From assembly GCF_963576675.1 (NCBI RefSeq), contig NC_088914.1:78800441-78864440 (forward strand): DNA of 64,000 nucleotides, written 5' to 3'. Position numbers and translations under genes: made by a program. The number at the start of each line of letters is the position of its first letter. Within the stretch, counting starts at the first letter, position 1. Under the pieces are notes generated by a model. That model ran no database searches. It was not told the origin of the DNA and saw only the letters and a program-made list of their open reading frames with translations. Positions 1-12,448 of the stretch are shown here, piece by piece. The DNA comes from Euphorbia lathyris. Taxonomy: Eukaryota > Streptophyta > Magnoliopsida > Malpighiales > Euphorbiaceae.

Positions 1-126
1 AAATCTAAAAAGGAAAAAAGATAGAATGACCAAAAAGGTTAACAATAGATGGGGACCTTACAAGTTTTTCAAAATAGGTACTAAACAATGTATTGGGTAA
101 AAAAAATGACTAATAAATTATTTACC
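1..126. mobile_element. Right end of a MULE-type MITE, cut by the window edge
   Basis: The segment matches one arm of the complete MITE at 1823-2199 in the same order: a stretch resembling 'gggacc..', then 'ttttcaaaata', then 'actaataaattatttacc'. Only one end is inside the window, so TSD and length cannot be read. Non-coding. Confidence 0.6.
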
Positions 127-614
127 GATTTTTTAACCGGCTTTGAGCTAGATAGGTGTTTAGAGATGATGAATGAGACGTGACAATAGTAAGATCTTCT
201 TGATGGCTCCATGGCATTAACTTCACAAAACAAAACAAAAAAATCTATGTAGTGAAGTGTGAAAATATGAAAAACCATACCTTATTTCTAGTCACACTTT
301 AGCTTGGAGAATTGCCAATACATCAATAGCTGCCAAAAGTTGCAGGCAATCCATCTCTTTCATTCATCTTCAACCAATGCATTTTTGCATCTTATACAAC
401 CTCTAGCAATCACAGTAATTAACAACGAAATCTATAATAACCAAATATTAGTCTACTTTTAAGAACTGGCAATTCTTCAATTTATTATACAAGCTTAGTC
501 CAAACAATTATATCCATTCAGAAGACCATCACATCATTAACAAAGATTCTTTTGCATTTTATCAAAGGCGACAGATGGTAAAAATAATTATTTTAATATC
601 CTGCAACAAATAAA
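127..614. other. 3' flank of the phosphatase gene
   Basis: No convincing ORF, repeat or RNA gene is seen. It lies directly downstream of the minus-strand stop codon at 615-617 and probably contains the 3' UTR and polyadenylation region of that gene. Confidence 0.5.
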
Positions 615-3600
615 CTAGCCAGAAGTTGTGTCGCCTCCAAATCCAGACTCCAGGTACTCAGTCTGGTTAAGATGGCTAACATCACCCCAGACTTTTACAG
701 TCCACTTTTTCTCACCAAATATGTGAAAAATATTAATAGATGTGTTTAATACTTTTCCAACAGGCTTTTTATTTGGGCAAGCCCGCCTGTACAAAGCCCT
801 AATGACGCCGCCATGAGTAACCACAATTACTCGCTCTCCTGTGATGTGAACACACAACAATATAAGAAAATATCACCTGTAACTTGTGTAATAATTTCTA
901 GAAAATATCCTCCTGGAAACCATAATGGACAAGGCATGGGCATTGACAGCATACCTATATGCTTTCTAGCAATTCTTTGTATGGATGATGTGCAGCGTTG
1001 ATAAAGTTGGTCAAGGCTTTCTCCACCACCCTGCAGATGAAGCGAGTCTGAGCAAGTCGTAGTTCACAACAAAATATCTTGGACATGCCAAAACCATGCA
1101 GTGCCTATATATTGAATTTATTTAATATATCTGCTACTTTTCGTTAGCATAGCAGAAGCCTCCAACCCAGATCCTAGCATACATTGGAGGTGAAATAGTG
1201 ATCTTTCAAATTTATTATCTACCATGTTTCACTTTTCTATGCTTTGCTTTTCTAGTTTTCTTTCCTCATTATTTCATAGCTATACCGTTAGAAGTGAGAA
1301 TTAGAAGCTAGAGCAAATATTTGAGCATAAATGTACTGATATATCATAATCAGAGAAATAGGAAGGATCTAGTCAAAACTTAATTCTTTTTGGTACAAAA
1401 AGTTACTGCTAAAACCTACCCAAGTGCCAACTGCAAGAGCCTATGTTGCACGGGAACTCTGACTGCAAAGATTTTCCCACGTTTCGGAAACATTTTGAAA
1501 TCTGAAACTCTTCAAAATTGAAGCTTTACATTCTGAGTCACGTTTCTTAAAATACAATGTGTTTGCAAAATGAGACGATGCATCATCAAATCTTCTTAGT
1601 TCAGCATCTGCCAATCACATTGCATTAATTCAGCAATTGCTTATAGATGATCTCCTTCAAGCTTTCAAAATGAAAAAACCTCCTTTTTCTTTCCTGTTAT
1701 GTAACTTGCATGTAATTTTTCTTATTTTATATACAAAAAAACTACAAATGCATCCTTATAATTTTAAGTTAACCCTTATATTTTTATTATTTCGCCCTAA
1801 ATTTCTGTTCCTATATTTTTTAGGGTAAATAATTTATTAGTCCCCTAGTTTTTACCTAACACACTGTTTAGTCCCTCTATTTTGAAAAACACATTTAAGG
1901 TCCCTATCTTTTACCAATATTAACCATATGGTCCTTTTATCTATTTTTTTAGATTTTTAACCGAACATATCTTAGCTTTTAGGACAACCACAGTACAATA
2001 CAAGTTGACCATGTTACTCTGTTATTTTATATATGTCTATTTATGCTAAAATATAACGGTTACAAGTCTAAAAAAACTAGACAAAAGGACCAAAGGGTTA
2101 ATATTGGCAAAAACTAGGGACTTTATAATGTATTTTTCAAAATAGGGGGACTAAACAGTGTATTAGGTAAAAATTAGAGGACTAATAAATTACTTACCCT
2201 ATTTTTTATAATTATCATTTCCCGATGCCTGTTTCTGTTTCAAATTCCATGCAGCATAGGCAAAAGCTTTAGTAGCGGTTTATAGCACTTTTCCTACCAT
2301 ACATTCTGTTCTCTTATGTGATATAAGTTAGAAGATATATGAGGATTTTGGGACTTCAGGAAAAAAAATATACAGCAGATCTAGTGCAATAAACTAGCCA
2401 AACAGATCCAACTAGACATACATGAGCAAACTCGATCATGAAAATCTATATAGTGATCTGTGACTGTAAGACTATTGATCCTTATACCAAAAATAGTGAC
2501 TGGATGCTGTGTTAAATTGGTCAACAAGAAGAGAATCTAGGTTGCCCTTGTGGATCTATGTGGGGATAAATCAAGGCAGTCTGATCAATGTTATCAATCA
2601 GATATTAGAGAAGAAGAAAAAAATCTAACCTAATAAACGTATATATATAGTGTAATTCTGAAGCAGAGAGCAGTATCTCAAATTAGTTGTGATTTGATGG
2701 AAATTTTGCAAATAACCATTTGTGATTTGTAAATAAGTGACAGGTTAAGGAAATTGGATGGATATACATGATAAGTTTGACTCCTGAAAAAATCCAATAA
2801 TCTTGGGATCCTCAAGGATAAGAACTCTCTTCTGAAATTTACAGCTCTACAAGTATATAAAAGACCATAACCATTTTGCGAAAGTCTTTCTGTGCTGTGG
2901 TTGCGTTCACTTATCAACTAGGCTTAGCATATGTGACATCCAATTGACATGTATTTTTTTCTTTTCACCACAGATTATTAATAACCATATATAATAGTGA
3001 AATATAAGTATTTGAGAATCATCCGCTTAATTATTTATTCTTATTCTTGGGTCGTTGATGTTGCTATATGTTATGTGCCATTAATTAATAATCAATCCTC
3101 AAGTGACTTGTCTAATAAACATGTAAAAAATTAAGCTCATACAATGTGCAAGTAAAAATTCTAGCAGTATAATATAGCAACAAAGTGTAAGTTGACATAC
3201 TGGGATATCTTGATCGTCTCTTCTGCACAAGAAACTCTGGTAAGCTTCGGGACTAATTTTCGCAGCTTCAGATAGAACAAGGCCTTGGAGAAATCCTAAA
3301 TGTCTTTCCCGCAAATCTGCATCTTGATTGACCTAAGATTTTAACATGAAAATAATAAGTGGGACAGTTTGAAAATCCGTAAATATAAAGTCTCAATTGA
3401 AATCATGAACAATGAACCCATGGAAGCAAGCGTATCCGATATGCCTGTGAGTTTATCTCTCTTTTGAAACATTGAAAGTGAAAAAAATAAATTCTGATGG
3501 ACAAAAATAGTGTCTTCTTGCTTGTTAGGTCATATTAAAGAATAAATATCTGTATGATTTAAAATACACACTTATTTCCTAAAAGGGCAAAGAGCAACAA

Positions 3601-6077
3601 ACATATGGCCAGCCTTGAATGATTGACAAAGATAGTTAAGCACATAATCAAAATCACAATCCCATGCAATGAATAAGATTGTTTACAAGAGGTTTATGTT
3701 TTGTCAACTGTAGCTCTAACTAATTGATAATGAGAATATCTAGGGCACATAGGTAACTGATAATGATGAATGCAATTACTACAAATATTTATATTATCAT
3801 ACAAGTCATCTATTATTTAATCACATAAAAAAGTGACTGACCACATAAAATGCAACTTTCAGAATACCAGCATCCAGGGTGATACCTCTAGACCACCACA
3901 GCTGGCAGCAATGGTCTCTGCTGTCACGAGAGCTCGCTTCAAGTCAGAAGAATATACAGCAGAGATTTTAGGCTCCTTGGAAAGCCGATCAGCCACCTCA
4001 AAGTAGGAAAAGAATATGCTACAATTAGGATGAGAAATGGCACATTAATGTCAAGTGCAAGTCACATAGCTTACCGAAACAGCTTGTTGTCTCCCAACTT
4101 CATTCAATTCAACGTCAAGATGCCCCTATGAAATTAACATTAGATAAATACAAGGAAAAAATTTAACCAGCAACTGAAAAAGTGCTAACTGATGCGCAGG
4201 AAGAATCAAATTCTTATGTAGTAAGACTGCAAAGTACTAACAGCTCCAGTTAGTTCAAACATACTTCGAAAAATCGATTGACAGATTTTATTACGTTTCA
4301 TGTAATTTGTTGTTCATTATAACATTACACTATCATCCAAAAAGCAATTTTACAGGTTGAACTTAGGTTTACAAAAAGGAGGATTTGAACCAGCTCTATG
4401 TTGCAATTCCCAAAAACAATGATATTGTATAATGCGTATACACCCTAAGGGGGCGTTTGGTTAGGGGGTTTCAGGAAAGGGTAAGGGAAGATATAATTCC
4501 CTTTGTTAGTGTTTGTTTGAACAAATCAATGAAACCCTTTAGCTACTTTTAGTTTTTGGTAGAACCCAAACTCTCCTAAACTCATTACCCCAACCCCCCT
4601 TGGGTTTTGTATTCCCTTTCCTTCCCTTCCTCTCTTATCAATTTTCTGTCTCCCACAAAGCTCACCCGTGTTGCAATCCAGTCTCCAGAGCCTTTCTCCT
4701 GTCCATCCGTCCATCCTTCAATGTTGACCAGTTCTTGTTCTCCTGCACCGGTCGTTCCTCACTCTGTCGTTCTCTCTCCCTCTTCCTCCATTTCTTTCTC
4801 TCTCCTCTTCTCCCTTTGTATTTCTGCAAAATCACATAATTTGATGGCTTTATTTTTGCCTCTGTTTATGTTTTACGGTTGTGTTTTTTTATTTGATTTA
4901 GTTGGATAAATTTCTTAAATTCATTCTAATCGCTGCTCAGTTCTTCAAACATTGAATTTGAACTTCTTATTTAAATTTGAATTTGAATTTCTGACAGAAC
5001 ATAAGCCATTTACGTCTTCTCTGTACAGCCACGTACCATGTACAAGCTAAAGCCATGTAAAGTAGATGTCAATTAGATGGGTTCTATATTAAAGTAGATG
5101 TTAATTGGACAAGGAAGGAGGAGATGAAAACTTAGAAAAAAACTGGAGCAAAAGAGGAAAGTGGTGCTGTATTCTCACATCAAATTGTGATAATAATATT
5201 AATCCTAACTGATGTGCATATACAATAAAGCAATTTGATATGTAAAATTTCAATTATATAGGTTGAAAAAAAGTTAATCTCATTGATTCCTTATTTGAAC
5301 CAAACAGTCACAAAGGTAATTAGGGTACTGCATTCCCTTTCCGGAACATATCAAAGATGGGGGAATTCAAGGTCATTTTTTCCCTTTCTCTTGTTTCTCT
5401 TTCTTGATTACTTTAAGTTACCCTCTGGCGAACCAAACGCCCCTAAGTGTTTTATTTACTTATGATTTGCCATAGTTTAGCAATCGAAATGTCCCACTCA
5501 AGGTTGCTGAAAGAACACAGGAATTACACTAAACTCAGACTACATTGTCTTACTTCCTCCGTTCCTTCACTGAAGTCTTTGTCTAGAACCAACAAAGAGG
5601 CATTAAGGAGGAGTGCTGGATTCAAGCCCAGAGGTGGTAATTAGTTCCGTACATAGTTAGGAAATGGAAACCTCGGGTTACTCGATCTAAATACACCATC
5701 ATCTCAACTACAGTGGCATGGTTTCGAGTATCGGAACATCTTTATCTTCTTCCATATTTATGGAATTACGAGATTCGAAAAAAGGGGTTTATCCGTAGGC
5801 GTTAGCGTAGGTTCGATTCTCGAAAAATTAGAAATGACAACCAGGAAACATATGAACAAATACCTGAATCCTTCCATCAGCATTCCACTCCGTTTCACCA
5901 TGACGAACTAGAATAATCTCAGCATAAGCAAAGCTGTAGAAGCGGAGCTGCATTTAAATTAATAACAAAATTCCAATTCAATTCGAAAAGAACCAACAAG
6001 AATTAAATCTAACTTAAACCGAGAAAGAGGGAGTAAAACCTAGAAGTGGAGTCGGGAATGGAGGATGACTGGGCCAT
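615..6077 (-). CDS. Phosphoglycerate mutase-like histidine phosphatase, 7 exons
   Basis: Coding exons on the minus strand are 6077-6040, 5933-5864, 4125-4075, 3996-3886, 3332-3201, 1030-955 and 838-615, all with GT-AG introns and consistent phase, giving 233 residues. The protein has the N-terminal phosphatase motif VRHGETEWN (exon 2), YSSDLKRA (exon 4), RERHLG (exon 5) and VVTHGGVIRALY (exon 7). These supply the catalytic His of the RHG motif and the second catalytic His-Gly of the superfamily. Length, exon order and the C-terminal GFGGDTTSG resemble the Arabidopsis cytosolic phosphoglycerate mutase-like protein 4 group (recalled, not searched). The exact substrate is unknown; members are annotated as broad-specificity phosphatases. 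The start is the first Met that splices in frame. Introns hold a MULE MITE and a PIF/Harbinger element, yet the reading frame is intact. Confidence 0.88.
1823..2199. mobile_element. MULE-type MITE in the fifth intron of the phosphatase gene
   Basis: A 377-bp element with long imperfect terminal inverted repeats (GGGTAAATAATTTATTAGTCC at the left, its inverse at the right). It is flanked by a perfect 9-bp duplication TATTTTTTA at 1814-1822 and 2200-2208; nine bases is the Mutator-superfamily target size. No ORF, so non-autonomous. Confidence 0.85.
4449..5443. mobile_element. Non-autonomous PIF/Harbinger element in the second intron
   Basis: A 995-bp element with TIRs GGGGGCGTTTGGTT and AACCAAACGCCCC, flanked on both sides by TAA (4446-4448 and 5444-5446), the three-base target of PIF/Harbinger elements. 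Short ORFs inside do not resemble a DDE transposase. It lies wholly within the intron 4126-5863. Confidence 0.85.
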
Positions 6078-6742
6078 CTTAACAATGTGAGTTGGGCGAC
6101 GAGTCCAAATGAAGCAATCTCTGACGCTTAGCCTGAAAATTGTGGTGCCAGTCGCACAGAATTTCAAGCTTAAAGGAAATCTGATTGCAGAGTATGGGAA
6201 AACAGAAGGAGGAAGGCCCGCTGATTTTATAGGGCGCCAAATGCGCAGAACGCTATCGTTCATTGAGTTTGGTTTCCAATTTTCTGCTAAAATCGGATGC
6301 ACCAAATAGCTTCTCCTACTAACAGCTACAAGTATCATTGGGCCTCACATCATCAGGCCCAATGGCCCATTATTAATGTTTTCCAAATTATCCTAAAGTT
6401 ACTTTGAGAAAATATGAATTTCCAATTTTTAATAGCTATCATTCACTTCTAGGTACGACAACAAAATAGCTATCATTCACTTCTATTTATTATGTGCATC
6501 TCTAATTGGATGTTATTGGGAACCATAAACTTACATTGGGATAAGGAGCAAATTTGCCCCTATGGTTTTAGTAAAGGAGCAACGTATGAAATAGATCAAA
6601 TATACCTCTAACGTTTATATAAAGGATCAAATATGCCCTCGTCTAACGGAAAAAGATAACGGAATAATTTACCGTTAGTTGACTTGTTTATTGACTGTCA
6701 CGTCAAATATTTTTAATCCTGATCGTACATGTCAGATATGAC
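6078..6742. other. 5' flank of the phosphatase gene and spacer
   Basis: 6078 to about 6340 is the likely 5' UTR and promoter of the minus-strand phosphatase gene. A 21-bp sequence starting 'aatagctatcattcac' is directly repeated near 6429 and 6466. 6530-6740 resembles low-copy MITE ends ('aaggagcaaatttgcccc') but no paired terminus was found. Confidence 0.45.
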
Positions 6743-7351
6743 GTGTATATATCTGGTTTATCACCTCGGGATTTAATTCGTGTTGCTTCTAAGGAGTTGG
6801 AAGAGTGGAATATTGTTCTTTCCTTGAGATATTCTTGTTTTTCTGGTTCGATTAGTCGTCCGGATTATTGGGTACGTCCCGGTTCTAATCAGATTGCCTG
6901 CAATGTTGATGCTGGTTTATTTCATGATGAAGGTTACTGTTCCTATGCGTTTATTTTGAGGGATCATTTGGGTTTGTGCTTATTTGCCTGTCATGGTGGT
7001 TTGAATGGATGTTTTGAACCTGTTCTAGCTGAGGCTATGGCTGTTAAAGAAGCCCTTTCATGGATCAAAGGAAGTGGTTTAAAGAAGGTGGAGATCCGTT
7101 CTGATTGTTTGTCAGTTGTTCTTGCAATTAAGGAACGTCATCATTCGATTTCATATTTTTCTGAAGTGATTTCTGATTGTATTTTGTTGATTCAAGAACT
7201 AGATGATGTATCTATCTCTTTTGTTAAACGGTCAGCGAACTGTGCTGCTCACTGTCTAGGTCGAGCAGTTAGTTCTGTGTCTCACCATAGTGAGTGGCAT
7301 TTTGCCCCTCATTTTTTGTCCTCTATTCTTTTTGCTGATATTAGCCAATAA
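6743..7351 (+). pseudogene. LINE RNase H-like domain (RVT_3 type), 3' fragment
   Basis: The open frame encodes about 200 residues. It shows the plant LINE RNase H layout: CNVDAG (first Asp, about residue 55), LAEAMAVKEAL (Glu, about residue 93), IRSDC (Asp, about residue 118), then ISFVKRSANCAAHCLG, which stands for the usual R.aN..AH.LA block. The reverse transcriptase and endonuclease are absent. The first codon is GTG, so this is a broken end, not an intact gene. Confidence 0.72.
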
Positions 7352-7386
7352 TATTGCCTTTTCTTTCAAAAAAAAAAAAAAAAAAA
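6743..7386 (+). mobile_element. 5'-truncated LINE (non-LTR retrotransposon) tail with poly(A)
   Basis: The segment contains only the C-terminal RNase H-like domain of a plant LINE, a short 3' UTR and an 18-19 base A run ending near 7386. A flanking target duplication was not found. 5' truncation is normal for target-primed reverse transcription. Confidence 0.7.
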
Positions 7387-8072
7387 GTGATTGAAAATAT
7401 ATGGGAGCGAACTAATATATGGAAGGAACAACCCAACTCAATCCAATCCATTTAATACATATATGGAACAACCAAGGACGGATTCAGAGGGAGCGGGGAG
7501 GGTCGGCCGACCCTCTTACCCTTCGGAACACCTTTGAGAAACAGTGGTTCAGTCCCGAACAACCCTCGAGATAGTTAAAATTAGTACTTATAATATAAGA
7601 CATAATTATATGACATAAAATTAAGTTTGCATAGTTGGTTGGTAATTAAAGGAACCTCTGCATTCAATTGGTTCGATGTTTGAATTTCTCTCTTAATTAG
7701 ATGAATAATTTCTTGCATTGCATTGACCAAACTTGGTAAAATTGTTTTTAAGTCTAAATGTTAGTATTTTTTGAATCCTTGGCTTTCTCTATAATGACAG
7801 AAATTAGACTCGGAATCTGCGATAAAAGCAGACCCTGCCGCAGACACTGTACATCAACATAGTAACAACAACTACTACAATTCCTTACATATCATACGGG
7901 GTTGGAGAAAACAATCATTTGACTTTTCAATTAATGATTTAATTAATATGATGCCCACAAGAAAAACCAGTAAGACCTAACTATAGACAAGAATGAGCTA
8001 TAATATATATAATATATGCTTTAATTTTGTTGAGGAACAAAGCAATACAGAAAAGCTTTATTTGAATCGATC
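7387..8072. other. Upstream region of the WEB-like gene
   Basis: No ORF is supported. About 7470-7530 ('ccaaggacggattcagagggag') resembles a hAT-like terminus without a recognised partner. A TATA-rich stretch at about 7998-8020 ('ctataatatatataatatatgc') lies 50-75 bp before the ATG of the coiled-coil gene and may be its core promoter. Confidence 0.4.
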
Positions 8073-8972
8073 ATGGAAGAAACCTATAATGATGAGGTAA
8101 AAACGGCGGAATTGATTGCTCTGAGAGAAGAAATATATAGAGCTAAGGACAATGCGATGCAATCCTGGTTAGATTCCAAGCCTCTAATCGATGAGCTCGA
8201 AAAACTTCAAACAGATCTAGCAAACTCTAAAAACCGAATCTCTATGTTGAATATGGTAATCACAGAGCTAGAATCGCAACTCAATGCTTCCACTTCTGAA
8301 ATCGCAACCAAATCGGAGGAAGAAGCGAAGATCAAGCAAATTATCGATGAAACAAACAAAAAACACAGCGAATTAGAACTACTCAATCTGAGCACAGAGA
8401 AAGAGCGAAAAGCAAAATCGAAACTGAAACAAAACCTGAGAATGAAAAGGCAGACTCTGCGAACTTTCCTTCTCACGCTTCAAGCGATTAAGATGGAAAC
8501 AGAAGCTTACGAAGCATCCATGGAAGAGGCACTGAGTCAGATCAAGAGTTCGGAGATGGAAAATAGTGTTGTTCGGATCGGTCAAGGGGAGTTTTATGCG
8601 TTGAAACGAAGAGTAAAAGAAGAAGAAGCACTTGCAGAGTGGAGGATTTCTGTGTCTGTTGAACAGAAACTTGCTGCCGAGGAAACTAGAAACTTTGCGC
8701 TATCGAAATTGAAGGAAATTAGGAGGCGGAAAGAAAAAATGGTAATTAACGAAGAACTGATAATATCTGAAGAGGTTGAAGAAGAAGAGGAGGTTGTGAA
8801 AAGACGAAATGGTCCTCCTAAAGCGAGAGCAGAAGGGATTGCGAAACATAAGCGAAGGAACGAGCAGCAGAAGAGGAGAAGAGGAACAAAGATGAGCAAG
8901 AAAAATAACTTATCAGTTTTTAGTCGAATCAGAATTTTTCTAATTCGAAGTATCAAAAGATTTTTCGGATGA
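8073..8972 (+). CDS. Coiled-coil protein of the WEB (DUF827) type
   Basis: An uninterrupted 299-residue frame starting at ATG 8073. Residues 1-230 are almost continuous heptad-rich helix. The early block AMQSWLDSKPLIDELE (about residues 28-43) is characteristic of plant WEB-family proteins (weak chloroplast movement under blue light type), which scaffold through coiled coils; this is family recall. A highly acidic run of Glu (about residues 232-241) is followed by a strongly basic tail rich in KRR and ending SIKRFFG, which could bind membrane or nucleic acid (inference). It is shorter than many WEB proteins. The single-exon structure is read directly; an upstream exon cannot be excluded. Confidence 0.75.
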   Translation: MEETYNDEVKTAELIALREEIYRAKDNAMQSWLDSKPLIDELEKLQTDLANSKNRISMLNMVITELESQLNASTSEIATKSEEEAKIKQIIDETNKKHSELELLNLSTEKERKAKSKLKQNLRMKRQTLRTFLLTLQAIKMETEAYEASMEEALSQIKSSEMENSVVRIGQGEFYALKRRVKEEEALAEWRISVSVEQKLAAEETRNFALSKLKEIRRRKEKMVINEELIISEEVEEEEEVVKRRNGPPKARAEGIAKHKRRNEQQKRRRGTKMSKKNNLSVFSRIRIFLIRSIKRFFG

Positions 8973-9811
8973 TTTGGGAAAAATTAGATTTGCTGATGAA
9001 ATTTCTGTCGGTAAACATAATATATCTGTCATTAGTTTCTTTATTTGCAGAATATGTGACAAATTTGACGGTAACGGATTGTTCCGGCGGATTTTTAATC
9101 TCAAACTATCAGTATTTTCTTACTCAAATTTTTATTCTAACTTCTGATGGTTTCGGTCTAGGTTTATATACGATGGTTTCGATTTTCGATTTCAGTTTCC
9201 GTTTTAAATACAAAAAACTGATGGTTTCGGTCGAAACATCTCCAATAGAGATTGTTATAAATATGGTCCAAAATTAAAACATCATATTAAAATATAATAT
9301 TTTATTTTCTAAATCATCGATCTTACTTTTGTTAATTTTTGTTAAGAAACGCTCTAATCGTTAGCAATTTTAAAAGTTATCACAATGATCCCATAAACCA
9401 TTACTTTACATATAATCTATTTTCATCTTAAATGTTGTAAAAAAAATGGACTTAATAGTAGACAACTAAATCATTTTTTATATAAAAAAGAAAAGTTAAG
9501 CACTCTTGCTAGAAGGTTGCCAAAAAGTGGTATTGCTTGACAATTTCAAGCACTCCCCATCACTCCAATAGGAGAAATTCTAATATGGTCATGGTTCATT
9601 GGACCTTGCCAATAGAAATATGACAAGTATGCACTTTCTTTTCTTATACCAATCATCTTCCAATGTTGTAGCATGCTTCTCTCTTTTCATTGGCTGAGTC
9701 CATTGCACCCGATCCACTGTAGAAGTTCTCCTCCAATAGATGCGCTCTTCAAAAATTGCCAAAGCTATTGCTACATCACTAAGCACTCTTCCAAGCACCC
9801 TCTATTGAGAT
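8973..9811. other. Spacer downstream of the WEB-like gene
   Basis: AT-rich sequence with no supported gene. It ends with the 8-bp ATTGAGAT (9804-9811) that is the left target duplication of the large hAT nest. Confidence 0.5.
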
Positions 9812-10503
9812 TGGGGGTGAGCACAGTTCGGTTCAGTTTGGGGATTCAAGAATCTTCGAGATTGTATTGAACCTCGGGGATTTCTAAAAATGAATCTCCA
9901 GGATTGGATTGAAAATTTTGGTCCGATCCAATTCGAAGATTCGAGGATTCGGTTTTAGTCCAGTACAGTACCTATACTTTAACCAAAAATAAATTAAAAA
10001 TATAATATACAAGATAATAAATATATAAATTCTTAATCAAAATAAATAATATGTGTTTATAATACCAAATATTGATTTCAACCTAAATAAAGTAATTCGT
10101 GAACCGAAATGCTAAATAACAAAATCTAGAATCGGCTAACTTGAGTTCTAAAACCATTTGCTTCCTCCAAATGTTACTTTACATTAAAAAGAACTTAAAA
10201 ATCCAATTGAAATATAGATACAAGATATGTTGCAACTTTAGGATTTAAACTAATTTCTACAAAATCAAATAACAATTATTTAGTTAACATGTTGGAAAAC
10301 AAATTCATATTCACAAATATTCAAATAAGATAACAAATATGGAATATTTTCTAAGTAAATATTACCATCTTCGATAGCTTCGAGATCTTCAAGTTATTCT
10401 TCATACTTGAAAACTTGAATTGAAGTTCTCAACCAATCTTGACAACAAATCAACATTGTAGTTGTAGTAGGAGTTAAATAACTCCTAAATGGGTCCAAAG
10501 TTC

Positions 10504-11839
10504 TGTTTGTCCCTTATAACATGACAAGTTTAGTTCCAAGGGGGGGATAGGAACTATTTAAAATTTTGTCCGTTTAGGCTGACTTCTTTTCTTAAGAAAA
10601 GGTTTACACAGCGGCGCTAAGTAATTCTAAGATACAAGCTTAGTCAACTTGTGACTAAGTCTATTTATTTCCTTGAGTCAGGAGATAGCACTTAGAGTCT
10701 ATTCCTGAACTCAGCTTCTTAGTGCACTCAACTCAGCGTGAGTTCGTTACTTAGTCAGTTTTATAGCAAGCAATATGTAAAGGAGTTAAGGGTTAAAAAT
10801 ATGTTACTCAGCAGACATATCCTGGTTCGGCCTCTCCGCCTACGTCCAGTCCCCGAAACTCGTCCGAGCTTTTTGAATTCTCTACTGAGCTCTTTAAAGG
10901 TAGAGCACGAAACCTTTTACAATAGAAGCTGAGTATACAAGAGTACCTTCCTCTATACCTCTACTCACTCCTATGTCTACCGCTGAGTACTATAACCGAG
11001 TACTCAGCCTCTCCTTTCTATTCTTCTAGAAATGATAAATTGTTTGTCCTAAACAACAATTGCTAAGACACTTTAGATGATTGAAAATCACTCTAGACTT
11101 TTACACAATAATATGGAAATTAGTGTAAGGTTTTTTCTTTGCTTTTCTCACAGAACTTCGTGTATGAATTTGGACAACGTTTCGGCATATTGAAGATCTG
11201 CATCGAATGAATCAAATGAGAGGCTTATTTATAGTGACACTTGAGGCACCGGTAATTTCGAATTTCGAAATAACCGTTGGAGGGAAACGGCTTCCTATCG
11301 TTGTCACTCAGTACGTGCTCAGTGTCGTTGGCCAATGAGATTCTTGCATCTTCTGTCCACGGCAGTGCTCGACAGCTTTTCGTCTGGCAAACAGAATGTT
11401 TCGACATTTTTGGCAAAGTCTTCCAGACAGCTTCCTGCGCCTTCTGAACTTTACCCAAAGTAGAAATACTTTGTCTAGAAGTTGGTTCTTTGTCTGCCGC
11501 TGTCTTGTACTTCTTGTCGACACACTCAGCAGCTTCATCTTGAAGCAATTGAGAGAAGGCTTCTCGATACTTCTTCATGCTGAGCTTGTGCTTTGTACAA
11601 AACGACCGCGTTTTGTATCTTGGGCCGTGATGTCTTGATATGTTGACTTGGGCTTGACTTCCACTTATGGGCTTTTGGACTTTTAATCTTAATGTCTTAT
11701 AAATCAATAAACTCAACATTGAACAAACACATTAGTATGAATAAATCAAAGCATTTAAATTTAATGTGTTAGAATATTTTTTATCAATTTACTTAAATAA
11801 TTTTGTCAAATCAAAATCATGTGGAAAGGTGTTTCAACA
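10504..11839 (-). repeat. 3' LTR of copia-A
   Basis: Near-identical to 31427-32764. On the minus strand it runs from TGTTGAAACACC to the end written on the plus strand as TGTTTGTCCC, where the intact form has TGTTGGTCCC. A TATA box (TATAAATA, minus strand) is at 11226-11233. Confidence 0.9.
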
Positions 11840-11938
11840 AACTCCCCCATTTTGATGTTGGCAAAAATATTCAGTCAAGAACTCAGTGTTGAGCTCCCCC
11901 ATGATAGTTGACCTTATATTACTCAGTATGCTCCCCCG
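11840..11938 (-). other. Repeated polypurine tracts of copia-A
   Basis: On the minus strand, ATGGGGGAGTT abuts the 3' LTR, and two more GGGGGAG-type tracts lie at about 11893-11900 and 11931-11938. One is the plus-strand primer. Multiple tracts before the 3' LTR are described for Sireviruses. Confidence 0.7.
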
Positions 11939-12448
11939 TAAGGGTTGAGCGGCTGACTTGGATTTACTTTAAACATTTCAAGGTTTAATCAAGTATGTCT
12001 AAGGTCAGTTTCCGGAATTAGGTCAGCTCATGGAACATATTCTTTTTAACTCAGTTTATGCGGAAGATTTAGATATCAGAGAGCGCTGAGTATTTCTTTG
12101 TTCAATGTGTTTAAGAAGACATATAAAAGAGGTCAACATATTGATCAACACAACATACAATCATAAAGGAATGTAGACAAATAACACAATTGATTTAGTG
12201 AAGATGCGTTTAACTATTCAATACAAAACATAAGTAAGCATCACATAAGATTGGTTAATTTTAAAAGGATAGATGCATGCATAGTTTTGTATTCAGGTGG
12301 TCAGCACTATAAAAATACAAAAGGGAAAGACTACAAGTTTTAACAAAATGAAATCTAGTCAATCCTAGTCAAGCTATTTCTTCTTGTAGTTGAGTTGGGC
12401 TTCATGCTCTTTAGTTTTACCCTTTCCCTTTTGTTTTTGCTGACTACC

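Noticed and set aside
4600..4909. 79- and 100-codon ORFs in the second intron of the phosphatase gene
   Set aside because: Ser/Phe/Leu low-complexity frames inside a non-autonomous PIF/Harbinger element.
8207..8956. Minus-strand ORFs opposite the WEB-like gene
   Set aside because: Low-complexity Phe/Ser/Leu-rich complements of an A/G-rich coding strand.
8969..9277. 102-codon plus ORF overlapping the end of the WEB-like gene
   Set aside because: It overlaps the stop codon, has no recognisable motif and shows AT-rich chance composition.
9480..9811. Possible outer MITE around the hAT nest (gttaagcactctt ... gagatgctcttaa)
   Set aside because: The two ends do not align as inverted repeats beyond a few bases.
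11225..11719. 164-codon minus-strand ORF in both copia-A LTRs (also at 32150-32644)
   Set aside because: It lies in U3 upstream of the TATA box. Its presence twice only reflects LTR identity, and it is not kept in copia-B LTRs.
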